This document shows, piece after piece, positions 12,228-23,392 of a DNA stretch of 64,000 nucleotides. Each line of letters opens with the position of its first letter. Position 1 is the stretch's first letter. Source of the stretch: Dioscorea cayenensis subsp. rotundata. Its lineage: Eukaryota > Streptophyta > Magnoliopsida > Dioscoreales > Dioscoreaceae. Where the stretch lies: contig NW_024088311.1 in assembly GCF_009730915.1 (NCBI RefSeq), forward strand, positions 1 through 64,000. Reading direction: 5' to 3'. The notes beneath the pieces are model-generated. The model was not told where the DNA came from and did no database searches. It worked only from the letters and a program-made list of their open reading frames with translations. A program made the translations under genes and the position numbers.

Positions 12228-12926
12228 ATGAGCCCATCCTCTTCTTCAGCTTTGATCGGCGGATCGCCGTTTGGTGTGCCGGTGACAGAGAAGCTAGGAA
12301 AGAACAACTATATACTATGGAAAGCACAAGTTCTTCCGGCCATCAGGGGAGCCCAGATGTTTGGGTATCTCGACAGCACCACCACAGTCCCCACGAAGGA
12401 GATTGACGTGAAGCAAGGTGACAAGATGGTCAAGGGGACGAATCCAGAATATGTCCGGTGGATAACTGAAGACCAACAGGTTCTCGGTTATCTGATGACG
12501 ACCCTGACGCACGACATCCTAACACAAGTGGTGTCGGTCACGACGGCAGAGCAGCTATGGAAGACCCTCGAGGAAATCTTCTCCTCGAAGGGCCGTGCGC
12601 GGTCCATCAACACCCGGATCGCGCTATCAACTACAAAGAAAGGTAATATGTCTGTTAGTGAATACATAACCAAAATGAAAGCTTTAGGTGATGAGATGGC
12701 GACCGGAGGAAAACCACTCGATGAAGAAGACATCGTGGTATACATGATCGCCGGACTCGATGCTGATTTCGAGCCGGTGGTGTCGGCTCTCGCTGCTTCA
12801 AAGGAGCCGGTCACTGTGGCAGAACTCTATGGGCAACTGCTGGGGTTTGAAGGAAGGCATGATCTTCGGCAAGGAACATATCAAGTCTCAGCAAATTCTG
12901 CTTTCTTTGGGAGAGGCGAAAATTAA
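12228..12926 (+). pseudogene. Copia gag (inner element)
   Basis: This is a 232-residue gag of the UBN2/retrotran_gag_2 type, with LGKNNYILWKAQVLPAIRG near the N-terminus and INTRIALSTTKKGNMSVSEY in the middle. It ends at a TAA just where a Gly/Arg-rich linker and zinc knuckle should continue. The knuckle CQLCGKMGHTVGTC (CX2CX4HX4C) is found in another frame at about 13032-13075, so gag and pol are separated by a frame break. The ATG at 12228 gives the expected length. Confidence 0.85.
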
Positions 12927-13031
12927 CGCGGTCGTAGGCGAGGTCAGGGCTATCCTGGCAACAACCCTGGTCGTGGTCACAGCAATGGACAAGCACCGTC
13001 GAGAGGATGAGGAGGTGAGCGGCCAACATGC

Positions 13032-14141
13032 CAGCTCTGCGGCAAGATGGGACACACAGTTGGCACCTGCTGGCACCGCTTTAATCACGATTTTGTCCCA
13101 CAAGAAAAGGCAGCCAATTCTGCTCATCAGTCCTATGGAATTGATACGAATTGGTACGTCGATACAGGCACAACAGATCATGTCACGGGTGAACTCGACA
13201 AGTTAAACATACGAGAGAAATATCATGGTGGAGATCAGATCCAAACAGCCAATGGCTCAGGTATGCGCATTAGTTATACTGGTCACACTCAATACGATAC
13301 TCCCCATCGTAAATTCCATCTTAATAATATTCTTTATTCACCCGATGCAAGAAAAAACCTAATATCTGATTGTCGTTTCTCTGCTAACAATCATGCATTC
13401 TTTGAGATTCATTCAAAATTCTTTTTGATTAAGGATCTAATCACGCAGAGAATTCTGCTTCGAGGTAAACGTGAGGGCGGCCTATACATCCTACCACCCT
13501 CATCCACATCCAACACGCAGAAGCAGGCTTTCAGCATCACAAAACCTTCCTTGACTAGGTGGCATGATAGGCTAGGTCATCCATCTCAGGCTATTGTTCA
13601 GCAAGTTATCTCTAAGAATAAACTTTTGTATTCCGGTGAGTCCAATAATGAGTCGGTGTGTGATGCCTGTCAACAGGCAAAGAGTCATCAACTCCCCTAT
13701 CCTGTGTCATCTAGTGTCTCTGTTGCTCCTCTAGAACTTGTTTTTTCTGATGTTTGGGGTCCTGCTCCAGATTCTGTGGGCAATAAAAAATATTATGTGA
13801 GTTTTGTTGATGATTATAGCAAGTTTACTTGGATATATTTGCTTAAACATAAGTCTGATGTCTTGCAAAAGTTTCACGAATTCCAAGCTCTCGTAGAACG
13901 ACTTCTAGATCGAAAAATCATTGCCATACAGAGTGATTGGGGAGGTGAGTATGAAAAATTAAATTCCTACTTCTCCAAAATAGGCATCACACACCATGTC
14001 TCCTGTCCCCACTCACATCAACAAAATGGTTCTGCCGAAAGAAAACACCGACACATTGTGGAAGTTGGCCTATCCCTTCTTGCCCATGCCGCCATGCCGC
14101 TCAAGTTCTGGGATGAGGCTTTTACACTGCCACATATCTGA
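13032..14141 (+). pseudogene. Copia zinc knuckle, protease and integrase (inner element)
   Basis: After the knuckle the frame gives the protease motif WYVDTGTTDH (catalytic DTG). Next is the GAG-pre-integrase zinc finger (WHDRLGH with CDACQQAK), then the integrase core: Asp in VFSDVWGPAP, Asp in IQSDWGGEY and Glu in NGSAERKHRHIVE, the DDE triad. The frame is lost near 14120; the sequence coding the expected TATYLINR continuation is present in the next frame. Confidence 0.85.
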
Positions 14142-14190
14142 TTAATCGTACCCCACCATACTCCTCCAATTCTCTACACCTCTAGAAAGG

Positions 14191-16468
14191 TTGTTTAAAA
14201 AAAAACCAGACTATTCCACGCTTCGTGTCTTTGGGTGTGCATGTTGGCCTAATTTACGACCATACAACTCTAGAAAACTAGAATTTCGGTCTCAACAATG
14301 TGTCTTTCTTGGCTACAGCCCTATGCACAAAGGGTATAAGTGCTTACATGTCTCCACGGGTAGAGTTTATATCTCTCGTGATGAAAACATTTTTCCCTTC
14401 ACTAAACTCCATCCCAACGCCGGTGCTCTCCTTCGCTCCGAAATTCTCTCTTTTTCACATTTACTTCCCAGTCCTGATCAAGGGGGTGCAGTATTGAGTG
14501 ATCAGTTAATTAGTGTGCATACTAACCCTCCTGATGTGACTAATATTTCTTGTGAAAATGTGGCAGTCTTTTATCAAAATTATGAGCAAAATTCACATGA
14601 AATTATGGAGCATGATGGTGCTGGACACAAGGATGATATCCCAGGTGAATCGCCTCTGAGATTGCCAACGCAGATGTCGGGTTCAGCGCCCATCTTCCCT
14701 GGCGTGAGTGCGACGGCGTCCTCTACCAATCAGGGAGATGTGCCCGGTACGGATGACGCAGTGCAACATCCCTCTACAGCACATATTCCCTCAGGAACAG
14801 AAGCAGCTGGATCATTTGCGGTCTCTAGGTCGGCTCGACCACACACTCAGTCACAAAGTGGGATCATCAAGCCCAAAGTCTATACTGATGGCCAAATCAG
14901 GTATAATTTCCTCACCATTTCAACCGAACCACCCACAAAGTGTTGATGAAGCACTAACAGATGAAAAGTGGAAGGAAGCCATGGACTGTGAATATGGTGC
15001 ATTGATCAAGAACAAAACTTGGCACCTTGTACCTGCTAGAGAAGGAAGAAATATAATTGACTGCAAATGGGTTTACAAGATCAAAAAAAGGGCTGATGGA
15101 TCTCTTGACAGGTACAAAGCCCGTCTAGTCGCAAAAGGGTTTAAGCAAAGATATGGAATTGACTACGAGGATACATTTAGTCCCGTAGTTAAAGCTGCAA
15201 CTATTCGAGTGGTTCTGTCTATTGCAGTTAGCAGAGGATGGTATCTCAGGCAACTAGATGTACAGAATGCGTTTCTTCATGGTGTTCTTGAGGAGGAAGT
15301 CTATATGAAGCAACCTTCAGGATATGAAGACAAATCGATGCCACATCATGTGCTTAAGTTAGACAAGGCTATCTATGGCCTTAAACAAGCGCCAAGGGCA
15401 TGGTTTGAAAGGTTAAGCCACAAATTACAGCAACTTGGTTTTATTTCCTCTAAAGCTGATACTTCACTGTTCTTTTATAACAAGGGATTAGTTACAATGT
15501 TTCTGTTAGTGTATGTGGATGATATTATAGTGGCTAGTTCCTCACAAGGTGCAGTAACAACTTTACTCAAAGATCTTGCAACAGAATTTGCTCTAAAGGA
15601 TCTTGGTGACTTGCATTATTTCCTTGGAATCGAGGTGTCAAAGACAAAAGATGGTATTTTGTTGTCACAAAATAAATACATGGCAGACTTGCTCAAGAAG
15701 GTAAATATGTTACATCGTAAACCCGGGTGACTCCACTGTGTACATCGGGAAAAATTATCAACTGCAGACAAGGAGAAGTTCTTGGACCGGAAGACTCAAC
15801 ACGTTATAGAAGTGTGGTAGGTGCACTTCGATATCTAACCCTTACCGGTCGGACATCTCATTTCCCAGTGAACAAAGTTTGTCGGTTTCTTGATCACCAA
15901 CAACGAGATCATCTGGACAGCGAGTTAAAAAGAATACTCGGATATCCGCAACATACTCTTGGTACTGGTTTGAAGATCAAGAAAGAGTCTTCTACATTAA
16001 TTAGTGCTTTCTCTGACGCTGACTGGGCAGGAAGTGTTGATGATCGTCGCTCAACAAGCGGTTTTGCGATTTTCCTTGGATGTAATCTAGTATCTTGGAG
16101 TGCACGAAAGCAAGCTACGGTATCTAGATCAAGTACGTGATCGAGTACAAGTCACTAGCAAATGCAACAGTAGAAATAATCTGGATCCAAACCCTGTTGC
16201 AAGAAATGAAGATTCCCGGTCCACCGGCAGCTCATATTTGGTGTGATAACATTGGGGCAACCTATACATGCGCAAAATCCGAGTGTTCCATGCTAGAACA
16301 AAACACATAGAGGTTGAATATCACTTTGTGCGCGAAAGAGTGGCACAAAGACTTTTGGAAGTAAGGTTCATCTCAACTAATGATCAAGTTGCTGATGGAT
16401 TCACAAAGGCTTTGTGTAGTCGTAAGCTAGAAATGTTTAAATACAATCTCAACTTATGTAAGTTATGA
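14191..16468 (+). pseudogene. Copia integrase C-term, reverse transcriptase and RNase H (inner element)
   Basis: Four frame segments cover this part. 14191-14946 begins with the integrase tail RVFGCACWPNLRP and a variable linker. 14930-15725 is the RVT_2 reverse transcriptase, with [35 protein letters not shown] and catalytic YVDDII. 15727-16140 carries the RNase H start with SDADWAGS. 16268-16468 ends with HARTKHIEVEYHF and QVADGFTKAL. A TGA at about 16138 replaces the usual SRSSTEAEY continuation. Confidence 0.85.
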
Positions 16469-16479
16469 TTGAAGGGGGA

Positions 16480-16719
16480 TGTTAGATATAATTGGCATAC
16501 ATGTATCTAAAGATAGAAGGATAAGATTAGGAATGAATGTTAGATATAATTTGCATGAATGTATCTAAAGATAGAAGGATAAGATTAGGAAGGCTCAAGA
16601 TAGGAATGCATCCCCTGATCTCTCGTAACTACCATGTAATCTTAAGCCGCGTTTTGCCGGCTATATTAACAAAGGTATGCGGCCTCGTGAGAGGTGAGAA
16701 CGCTTCACCAAAATTCACA
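16480..16719 (+). repeat. Right LTR of the inner copia element
   Basis: It is 240 bp long with the same ends and the same 58-bp internal duplication as the left LTR. I count two differences: G to T in the second repeat (TTGGCAT versus TTTGCAT) and T to C in GGCTTAAG versus GGCTCAAG. The target duplication AACCT follows immediately. Confidence 0.92.
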
Positions 16720-17109
16720 AACCTAACAGAAGACGCAGGGAGAGGTCTGTGTCAGCAACCAGTGATGGAAAACACCGATCAGATGAACAGGTATGCAAGC
16801 ACTTTTCATGCAACCCTCTGCCTTATGCATCATCTTTGCTTTCGATCGGTAAGATGTTTAAAACTAGCATGTTTCTTGTCATGCGGAAATACTAAGCACC
16901 GCGCTCAATGTGTTGATTATCAGTTAGGCCTGTTACTTGAAAGAAGTTAATTTGCGACAAACGGCTCGTTTGGTTTGTTATTATTAGAACTCTATTGTGC
17001 TGGTTGGAAGTTTGTTGTCTTCAATATTTGGAATCTTTATTTGGTGTGCAATCCATGCTCGGCTTGAATTCAATATCCATGAATTCGATACCCATTAAAA
17101 AAAAAAAAC
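16720..17109 (+). pseudogene. SR45a: SR45a-like copy, 3' part with poly(A)
   Basis: Removing the copia element joins this sequence to 11944 in the original reading: SEP on the left, then NRRRRERSVSA and DGKHRSDEQ. The rest looks like a 3' untranslated region. It ends with a run of about 12 A at 17098-17109, which fits a polyadenylated cDNA origin. The CAGGTATGC at about 16788 could instead be a retained splice donor, which would argue for a genomic copy. Confidence 0.6.
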
Positions 17110-17588
17110 TACCGGTCATGCATACTCACGTGAATCAATTTAAAAAATATATATATATATAAAGTGGCCGGGCCCACCATTAGTAAATAATGAATATGGT
17201 TCCATATATATATGTTTGTATTCACGTGCCATGCATGTATATATAAAAAAAAAAATCACATGCTATAGTCTTGAAACATGCATGCATGGGAAGAGATATA
17301 AAAATAATAATAATAATGATATTATTATTATTATTATTATATGCATGCGCATGTTCATGGCAACAAATATATATAATGAGAAAAAAAAACAATGATGATG
17401 AAGCATGCATACACGCATGGCATATAAAAATGATGACTGAAATAATGAGAAGCATGCAAACAAAAAAATGGTAAATGATGCAAAAAAAAAATAAAATAAA
17501 ATGAGAAGTATTAAATATATTTGAGAAAACATGTCATATGGGCATTCAAATATGCAGACATGCATAAAGAGGTGGCCACCGTTAATAA

Positions 17589-17630
<42 letters not shown>

Positions 17631-17836
17631 GCATGCATAGTATACGTGCATGAAAGCAAAAAATAATAACAATAATAATAGCAAAATGCCTACGTTTATG
17701 AGATGAGAAATAGAAAAAGTACGGAATAAAAATATAGTGGGCCCATCATGAAAAAGACATAAATGTAAAAAAAAAAAGAAATAAAAAAAAATGATGAATG
17801 ATGAAAAGTTTGCATGCAAATTCATGAGGAAGCATG

Positions 17837-17873
<37 letters not shown>

Positions 17874-18691
17874 AGAAGGCATGCATACATGTGTGGCAGA
17901 ATGCATCACCATGCATATGAGAATACATCCCAGAGTGCAGGCCTACCATAAGAGAAAGAATACAAGTACGGATATTGTTCAGTATTTGAACAACATTTCC
18001 TTATATCCAAAGTAGCATCATGGGTTAGTCAATAATTAAAATTTTCAACCCAAAGGCAGTAATAAATTTCAAAGCGATAATGAGATGCCTATCGCATACA
18101 ACAGCAAAGCATGTAATGCGATGATAAGGCATAAATAGTAGTGACTTATTCATTTCAAGACAACAATAAGCCACGCAACGCAATAACAAAATCACTCGGT
18201 CAAAAAACATAATAAGAATGTTCCATTCCCGAAGGATGGAAACGAGATATATATATATATTTCTCCTAAGATCATAGTGAGAAAGACATTTCAAAAATGA
18301 TAATGAAATATGCAATGTCCTGACAAAGCACAAGCAGTGGCGAATCTCAAGGCAATAACGAGATCTAAAAATGGCAATAAAGGCATATCTGTGGCGGGGA
18401 AACGCAGTTGACAAAGGCACGAGCGTGGCAATGATAAATATATATATATATATATATAAGTGATGTAATAAATATTTTTATATAATAAAATAACAAGTTT
18501 CATAATTCGTGAATCTTCTTGCTTTTACTTGTACTTTTGCCCTTAATCGGAGGTTCCTAAGATTTCTAATCTGGGGTAATTAATAATAGGGGCTTGCCCC
18601 TATTAGGAATGAAAGAACCCACACAAAACAAATACGATATTTGTGCTTCGATATATCGTCTGGTGTCTTTTCATGATGCCGGATGCATATT
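17110..18691. repeat. AT-rich right arm of the insert, with TA runs and many CATGCA words
   Basis: I see no gene. TA runs occur at about 17593-17628, 17841-17868 and 18436-18459, and an ATT/AAT run at about 17302-17340. At least eleven CATGCA (RY-type) words occur between 17115 and 17915. The segment ends at 18691, where the outer copia gag resumes. Confidence 0.55.
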
Positions 18692-19524
18692 TTTGATCCC
18701 ACAGGTTTTTCTGAAGAAGAAGCAAAGGTTACTGAAAACAAACAGAAAGATGCACATGCCTTGCTTCTTATTCAGCAGGGAGTGCATCCTTCTTTGTTTT
18801 CTAGAATTGCAGGTGCCAACACTGCTAAGGAGGCATGGGATGCTCTAAAAATTCAATATCAAGAGAGTCCAAAAATCAAGGCTTTGAGGATTTAGGCATT
18901 AAGACAGTCTTTTGAAAATTTGCACAGAAAAGAGAGTGAAAGTGTTCAAACTTACATAGCAAGAGTGAATGATCTTGTTAATCAAATGAAAATCCCAGAA
19001 GATCAAATACCTGAAACTCTTGCTGTTGGGAAGGTCCTTAGAAGCTTAGGACCAAAGTACAGTTTTGTTGTTACTGCAATTGGTGAAGCTAAAGATCTCA
19101 CAAAGCTTACCATGGATAAATTGGCAGGTTCACTTGAAGCTCATGAATCCTTGTTAATAAGCCAAGATGATACTCCTACTAAGAAGGCCCTAATAATTAA
19201 CTCAGAAGACAAGGCTCTTATTATGAAAGGAGAGTCAGCTAGTGAACCAAATTGGCATTATAATCATGGCAGAGGGAGAAATTTTTCAAGAGGTAGAGGA
19301 AGAAGCTTCAGTAAAGGCAGAGGTAGATTTGGTAGTGATGTTTTCATAGAAGGAAATCAGAGCAACAATTGTGGAGACCAAAGTAGCCAAGTGAATTTTT
19401 AGAGGCCTGGAAGAGGTAGCTTCAGAAATATTCAATGTTTTCATTGGAAAAAATTTGGTCACATACAAGAAAATTGCTGGTTTAAGACAGAAAATGGGAG
19501 AAGGCTCAAGTTCTAATAGTAAAA
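18692..19524 (+). pseudogene. Outer copia gag, C-terminal part
   Basis: The frame resumes with DPTGFSEEE and continues through the UBN2 domain (AKEAWDALKIQYQ, a TAG at about 18894, SVQTYIARVNDLVNQM, LTKLTMDKLAGSLEAHE) and a Gly/Arg-rich linker. The zinc knuckle reads CFHWKKFGHIQENC, so the second cysteine has become Trp. Several stops (TAG at about 18894 and 19400) disable it. Confidence 0.8.
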
Positions 19525-19559
19525 AAATGTAAGTGATGAAGGTGGAAGCATATTTATCG

Positions 19560-21010
19560 TGTATAATGAAACAGAAGTGCCAGAACCTTCAGTTTGACTG
19601 CTTGATAGTGGATGCTCAACCCACATGACAGGAAGAAAAGAATTATTTTGCAAATTAGAGGAAAATCAAAGACATGTGGTCAAGCTGGGAGACAACAAAG
19701 AAATCCAAGTTGCAGGAAAGGGTTCAATTGCAGTAACTACAGAAAATGGCAAAACTAGATTAATTCACAATGTCCAATTTGTGCCTAATTTGGCTCATAA
19801 TCTTCTCAGCGTGGGTCAATTAGTCACAAATGGTTATCACTTGATGTTTGGTAATGGAGTGTGTAAAATAGTTGATGGAAAAACTGGTGATCAAGTGATG
19901 ATTGTGAATCAAAACAAAAACAACTTATATCCAGTTGAATTCTCACAATTTGAACAGTCACATATTGCTATATCAGAAGAGGAAAATTCTCTACTGTGGC
20001 ATGATAGATATGGTCATTTAAATTTTCAGAGCCTTCGAGTGTTGAATCAGAAGAAGATGGTCATTATTTACCCAAAGTAAAACAAATTGGAAGATGTGAA
20101 CCATGCATACTTGGAAAATTGTCTAGGCAACCATTTATTCCTGGAAGGTCTTGGAGGCTAAAGAAAAGCTACAACTGGTGCATTATGATTTGTGTGGACC
20201 TATGCAAGAAAATTCACTCGGAGGAGCCAGGTACTTCTTATTGTTTATTGATGATTTTAGTAGAATGAGTTGGATCTATTTCATTAAGAACAAATATGAA
20301 GTCTTTACCTGTTTCAAAAAATTCTTGGCACTAGTTGAAAGACAATCCAGTAAAAAATTAAAGGTGTTGAGAACAGATAGAGGAGGTGAATACATGTCTC
20401 ATGAATTTAAATTGTTTTGTGAAAATTATGGGATCAAGCATGAATTTACTGCTCCATATTCCCCTCAGCAAAATGGTGTTGATGAGAGGAAAAATAAAAC
20501 ATTAGTTGAAAGGGCCAGAAGCATGTTAAACAACAAACATTTACCAACTGGTTTTTTGGGTTGAGCCTGTCTTTACAGCAGTATACTTGTCAAATTTATC
20601 TCCCACTAAAGAAGTCATGAATAGAACTCCATATGAAGCTTGGTTTGGAATCAAACCTAATTTGTCACATTTAAAAATTTTTGGGTGTATTGCTTATACG
20701 AAAATTCCAACACAAAAATTACAGAAGCTTGATCTTAGAGCTCAGAAATGTATTTTGTTGGTTACTGCATTGATTCTAAAGCATACACACTATTTGATCC
20801 TCTCTCTGGTAAAATTGTTATTAGCAGGGACATAATTTTTTATGAACAAAATGTTGGGAGTGGGGTACAGATAATGCAGTTACGCATAGAGTTGTCTTAC
20901 CAAGTGTTCCATCTGTTCATGACAATGCTGGCAACAACTCAATTGGTGATGTTGAAATTAATGATAATAGAAGAGAAACAGAATCTACAGACAGAACCAA
21001 TACATAAACT
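19560..21010 (+). pseudogene. Outer copia protease and integrase
   Basis: LLDSGCSTHMTG (about 19601) is the protease active site, preceded by a TGA where Trp is usual. LLWHDRYGHLNFQSL is the GAG-pre-integrase domain. The integrase core has [17 protein letters not shown] and [19 protein letters not shown], so the DDE positions survive. A TGA at about 20563 and a frame change near 20755 break it. Sequence of the post-integrase linker type runs to about 21004 and then stops; no reverse transcriptase follows. Confidence 0.8.
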
Positions 21011-21399
21011 CAAAATATAATAACTCAATCTTTTGCTTTCACTCCATGATCCTTTTCTTAGGGTTGACTGTTCACTCCATGTTTAGTAGATCTCTATATT
21101 TTTCTATATTTTGTTTTCAATCTTATACTTCTGAATTTTTTGTGCTTTTCTCTTTCATAATAAATGTGGTTTATTTAAAAAAAATTCACAATTTTATTTC
21201 AACCTTAATTAGGTTTATTTGTACCATAATTTGGTAGGTGACAACCAAAATTTGCTAATTTGTGTGAAGAGAGTTTTCAAATAAGTTCATAGAGTGTAAA
21301 CCTCCATTCATGTTACCAAATTGCGAAGTAGAATTATTATTAAAACTAAAGAAGATCATGTGTTCTACCAAATTCTAAGATAGGTTTCACTAGCTATGC
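21011..21399. other. AT-rich stretch without a gene
   Basis: This is the segment just right of the truncated copia element. I see no coding signal and no return of the NLR duplication flank, so the right border of the copia insertion cannot be placed. Confidence 0.4.
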
Positions 21400-21665
21400 G
21401 AACATTGGGCTGGCTTAATGGTTAAAGCACTTCATTCGGTCACGAGTTCAAATTTCACCATGCATTTGGTGAGCAAAGGTCCCTTGTGTATCAGTGTATG
21501 TGTGGTGGGTGTCCCTCCATACACATGGTGCCACAAAGGATCCTTGCAATGGGAACAAGTTTGTTTGTAGTGTGGATAATGACATATGGCAAGACAATCA
21601 ATTCTCAGTTGTCACTTTTGTGCTTCTAGTATTTGTCCAAAAGAAAGAAAGAAAAAATCATTACC
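21400..21665 (+). mobile_element. tRNA-derived SINE
   Basis: TGGCTTAATGG (21411-21421) fits the RNA polymerase III A box exactly. GAGTTCAAATTTC (about 21445-21457) fits the B box about 25 bases later. A GA/A-rich tail (about 21642-21660) closes the roughly 260-bp unit. Acceptor-stem folding is not convincing, so this is a SINE head rather than a tRNA gene. Confidence 0.6.
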
Positions 21666-23383
21666 TATTCCTAATTCATATGTAATTTTAGTGTTGCATG
21701 TGATGTAGACAGTTCTTTTAAAAAATGATACTACTTTCTTTTGGATCCATCCTAGTTAGATGAACATAGAAGGCAAACAATTGTTTTCTTTTTTTCCCCA
21801 TAGGCAACAAGTGTCCTCACTTAAAGTACGAAGATGCACTAGTTATGATAGCTTATAAACTCCCTTAAAGACTTATAAACTCAGCAAAACATCACAGTGA
21901 GACAATGAAAATTCACCGTGTCAGTAATTATCGATCCTTATATATTAATTTGAGTGTTTTGCCCTTTTGACTCTAACAATATATTTGATTATTTTAATGG
22001 CCTAGGGCCATCACATCAGTGCCCGATCAACACATTGGTGCTGATTGGATTGATGATTGGGTGGGTATTTTAAAAGCATATCATTAGTTTTTTTTTTTTT
22101 TGCATTTTTGCAGTTTTGCCCCTCTTTTTTTATAATTATTTAAATTGCATATTTGTGACTCTTTTAACTCAATTTTTTTTAAAAAAAATATTAATAAAAT
22201 AGAATATATTATTTGAAATTAGAATTATTATTATTATTATTATTAACCTGAGAATTATTATAGTGAGAATTATTTCAAATTATTTTATTAATATTTTGAT
22301 TTTTATTAGAGTGAAAATTATTTAAGTTATTATTATTATTATTAAAATATTATTATAATAATGGGAATTCTGTTTAGATTGTGCACTGTGATTGACTTTT
22401 ATTTTGAATGGGTTCATGCGTGGGAGCAATTTAAAAGTTATTTAGGGCATTTAGACCATCTATCGTTGATTTAACTTTTGTCATCCTATTCATTCAGTAG
22501 ATGGGACATTTTAAATAATAATATTTTAATGATAATAATAACAATAATAATAATTTTAAATAATCCTTACTTCAATAATTTCCACTCTATTAAAAATCAA
22601 AATATTAATAAAAATAAGTTGAAATAATTCTCACTTTAATAACTCCCAGGTTAATAATAATAATTTTAATTTTAAATAATAATTTTAATTTTAATAACAA
22701 TTTTTTTAAAAAAATAAAAAAATGTGACAAATAAGCTATTTAAATAAGTATAAAAGAAAGAAATGGTTAAAATGTAAAAAAAAGGGTGATTTCACTTTTA
22801 AAATACCCAGTCAGCAATCTAGTCAACACCCATATGTTGATTGAGCATTGATGTAATTGTATTAGGGTCATTTTGACAATAAAAAATATTTCTAGGGTCA
22901 ATAGGGCAAAAGACCCTATTACTTCCAAAAAAGAAAGTTCAATTTCATATAATTGAGTTTTCTTCAAAACCCAAAATACTTTTCATAAATACATAATTTT
23001 TTTTTAAAGAAATTATAGGTTAGATAAATATTTCATTTCCATGTACATGTAGAAAACATCATAATTTGCATATCCCTTAGGGCTGAATAGCATAATATGT
23101 CTTTAATAAATAAAACACTGAAATCCCTTTATTTTCAACTTTTTCAAAACATTTCAAAAGTATTTACTCGTGAATTCAAAGAAACAATGGAGACAAAAAA
23201 GATCGAGAGGGGAAGAGAGAAAAAAGAAAAAAGAAAAAAAAAAGACAAATAGCAATGAAAAGCCTGATGGGTTAGCTTGAACTTATGCAGAAATGCATTC
23301 AATATTCAAGAGAAACAATGACAATCACAGTGTGTTTAGTTAAATGATAAAGGTGGAATTTTTTAAGTTTCAATTTAGAGGGA
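21666..23383. other. AT-rich intergenic DNA without a gene
   Basis: Long A/T runs and ATT/AAT repeats dominate (for example about 22215-22245 and 22330-22350). The ATT/AAT-rich arms near 22215-22355 and 22515-22690 are roughly inverted (compare GTGAGAATTATTTCAAATTATTTTATTAATA with its complement near 22600), which suggests a decayed palindromic MITE of about 0.9 kb. No open frame looks real. Confidence 0.4.
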
Positions 23384-23392
23384 AAAATTTAT

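Larger units (their letters stand above)
11945..16719 (+). mobile_element. Complete Ty1/copia retrotransposon (4775 bp, TSD AACCT)
   Basis: Two 240-bp LTRs (11945-12184, 16480-16719) differ at only two positions by my reading. The 5-bp duplication AACCT stands at 11940-11944 and 16720-16724. The primer-binding site TGGTACCAGAGCC starts at 12185, directly after the left LTR, and a purine tract GAAGGGGGA precedes the right LTR. Domain order is gag, zinc knuckle, protease, integrase, reverse transcriptase, RNase H, which is the copia order. The coding region is broken near 12926, 14120, 14946, 15725 and 16138. The insertion is young by LTR identity yet already non-autonomous. It sits inside the SR45a copy. 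Confidence 0.93.
9395..21010 (+). mobile_element. Outer Ty1/copia element, 3'-truncated and split by an 8.6 kb insert
   Basis: The left LTR (9395-9827) is followed by a primer-binding-like site and the start of gag. The gag frame stops being coherent at 10043 and resumes at 18692, where the expected next residues of a copia gag appear. The element then runs through gag, protease and integrase to about 21004. Reverse transcriptase, RNase H and the 3' LTR are missing. The 10044-18691 segment is therefore an insertion, though I found no clear target duplication at its borders. The element interrupts the duplicated NLR flank. Confidence 0.75.

Noticed and set aside
16537..16950. 137-residue plus-strand open frame
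   Set aside because: It runs from the right copia LTR into the SR45a fragment and mirrors the frame at 12002-12406 inside the left LTR. It is LTR sequence, not a gene.
17222..17949. Several minus-strand frames of 60-130 residues rich in Tyr/Ile
   Set aside because: They are translations of TA and AT microsatellites and CATGCA repeats with no family resemblance.
21411..21460. Functional tRNA gene
   Set aside because: A and B boxes are present, but the cloverleaf arms do not pair convincingly; a SINE head fits better.
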